The notes beneath the pieces were generated by a model. It saw only the letters and a list, made by a program, of their open reading frames with translations. It was not told the origin of the DNA and searched no databases. DNA of 5,888 bases from an uncultured Lachnospiraceae bacterium (GTDB lineage Bacteria; Bacillota; Clostridia; Lachnospirales; Lachnospiraceae), in NCBI GenBank assembly GCA_910577675.1, contig CAJTOR010000087.1, forward strand, positions 1-5,888, given 5' to 3'. The translations under genes were made by a program, and so were the position numbers. Below are positions 5,787 through 5,888 of the stretch, in pieces. Every line of letters begins with the position of its first letter. Positions within the stretch are counted from its first letter, which is position 1.

Positions 5787-5888
5787 TCAGAAAACATAAT
5801 TTATACTTTCCACTGCTTTATGTACCTTTTCGGAGTCTGGCAATTCATAACAAAGGATGTCATCTGTGTTATAATCAGTCAGGTTCCA
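5787..5888 (-). CDS. C-terminal end of an unrecognised protein, cut by window edge
   Basis: On the minus strand a frame enters from the right edge and stops at TGA (5789-5787), giving 33 residues. They run from WNLTDYNTDD to VESINYVF and include CYELPDSEK. The mix of charged, polar and aromatic residues looks like real protein, unlike typical noise frames in AT-rich DNA. The opposite strand is also open from ATG 5763 to the edge (42 codons), but it has no ribosome site and encodes an unusually Cys- and aromatic-rich peptide, so I prefer the minus-strand reading. The family is not recognised. The gene lies 230 bp upstream of the XRE gene on the same strand. Confidence 0.5.
   Translation of the reverse strand, partial: WNLTDYNTDDILCYELPDSEKVHKAVESINYVF

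Noticed and set aside
5763..5888. Plus-strand frame open from ATG 5763 to the window edge
   Set aside because: It has no ribosome site, lies at the predicted start of a doubtful promoter, and its composition is less protein-like than the minus-strand frame in the same place.

Overview
The window most likely comes from a motile, Gram-positive anaerobe of the Lachnospiraceae (the Roseburia/Agathobacter/Lachnospira type). The evidence is the flagellin, whose conserved N- and C-terminal sequences are of the clostridial gut type, together with strong AAGGAGG-type ribosome binding sites and moderate G+C genes separated by very AT-rich spacers. This placement is inferred from familiarity with the families. 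No search was run, and I do not assign a genus.

Left part (2-2810, + strand): the 3' end of a flagellin gene, cut by the window edge, is followed after only 20 nt by a complete gene for a 437-residue secreted protein. The secreted protein has a signal peptide and, by eye, four degenerate repeats of about 92-101 residues, probably beta-sandwich. No terminator fits between the two genes, so they are probably co-transcribed. A long hairpin without a U-tract follows the second gene.

Middle (2811-3323): about 500 bp of gene-poor DNA that drops to roughly 17% G+C over 2941-3120. I see no convincing gene or RNA in it. It separates the flagellin side from an oppositely oriented block.

Right part (3324-5888, - strand): transcription runs leftwards. 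It starts with the last 33 codons of an unrecognised gene entering from the right edge (5787-5888). Next come a 122-residue XRE-type helix-turn-helix regulator (5188-5556) and a 568-residue protein (3324-5030) that joins an AAA-ATPase-like domain to a C-terminal PD-(D/E)XK nuclease-type domain. The regulator and the ATPase/nuclease gene lie 157 bp apart. Each has a plausible promoter overlapped by an inverted repeat, so regulation of the pair by the XRE protein is a reasonable but untested idea.

The two halves show no evident functional link. The observations most worth following are the secreted repeat protein tied to a flagellin message and the XRE plus ATPase/nuclease pair.
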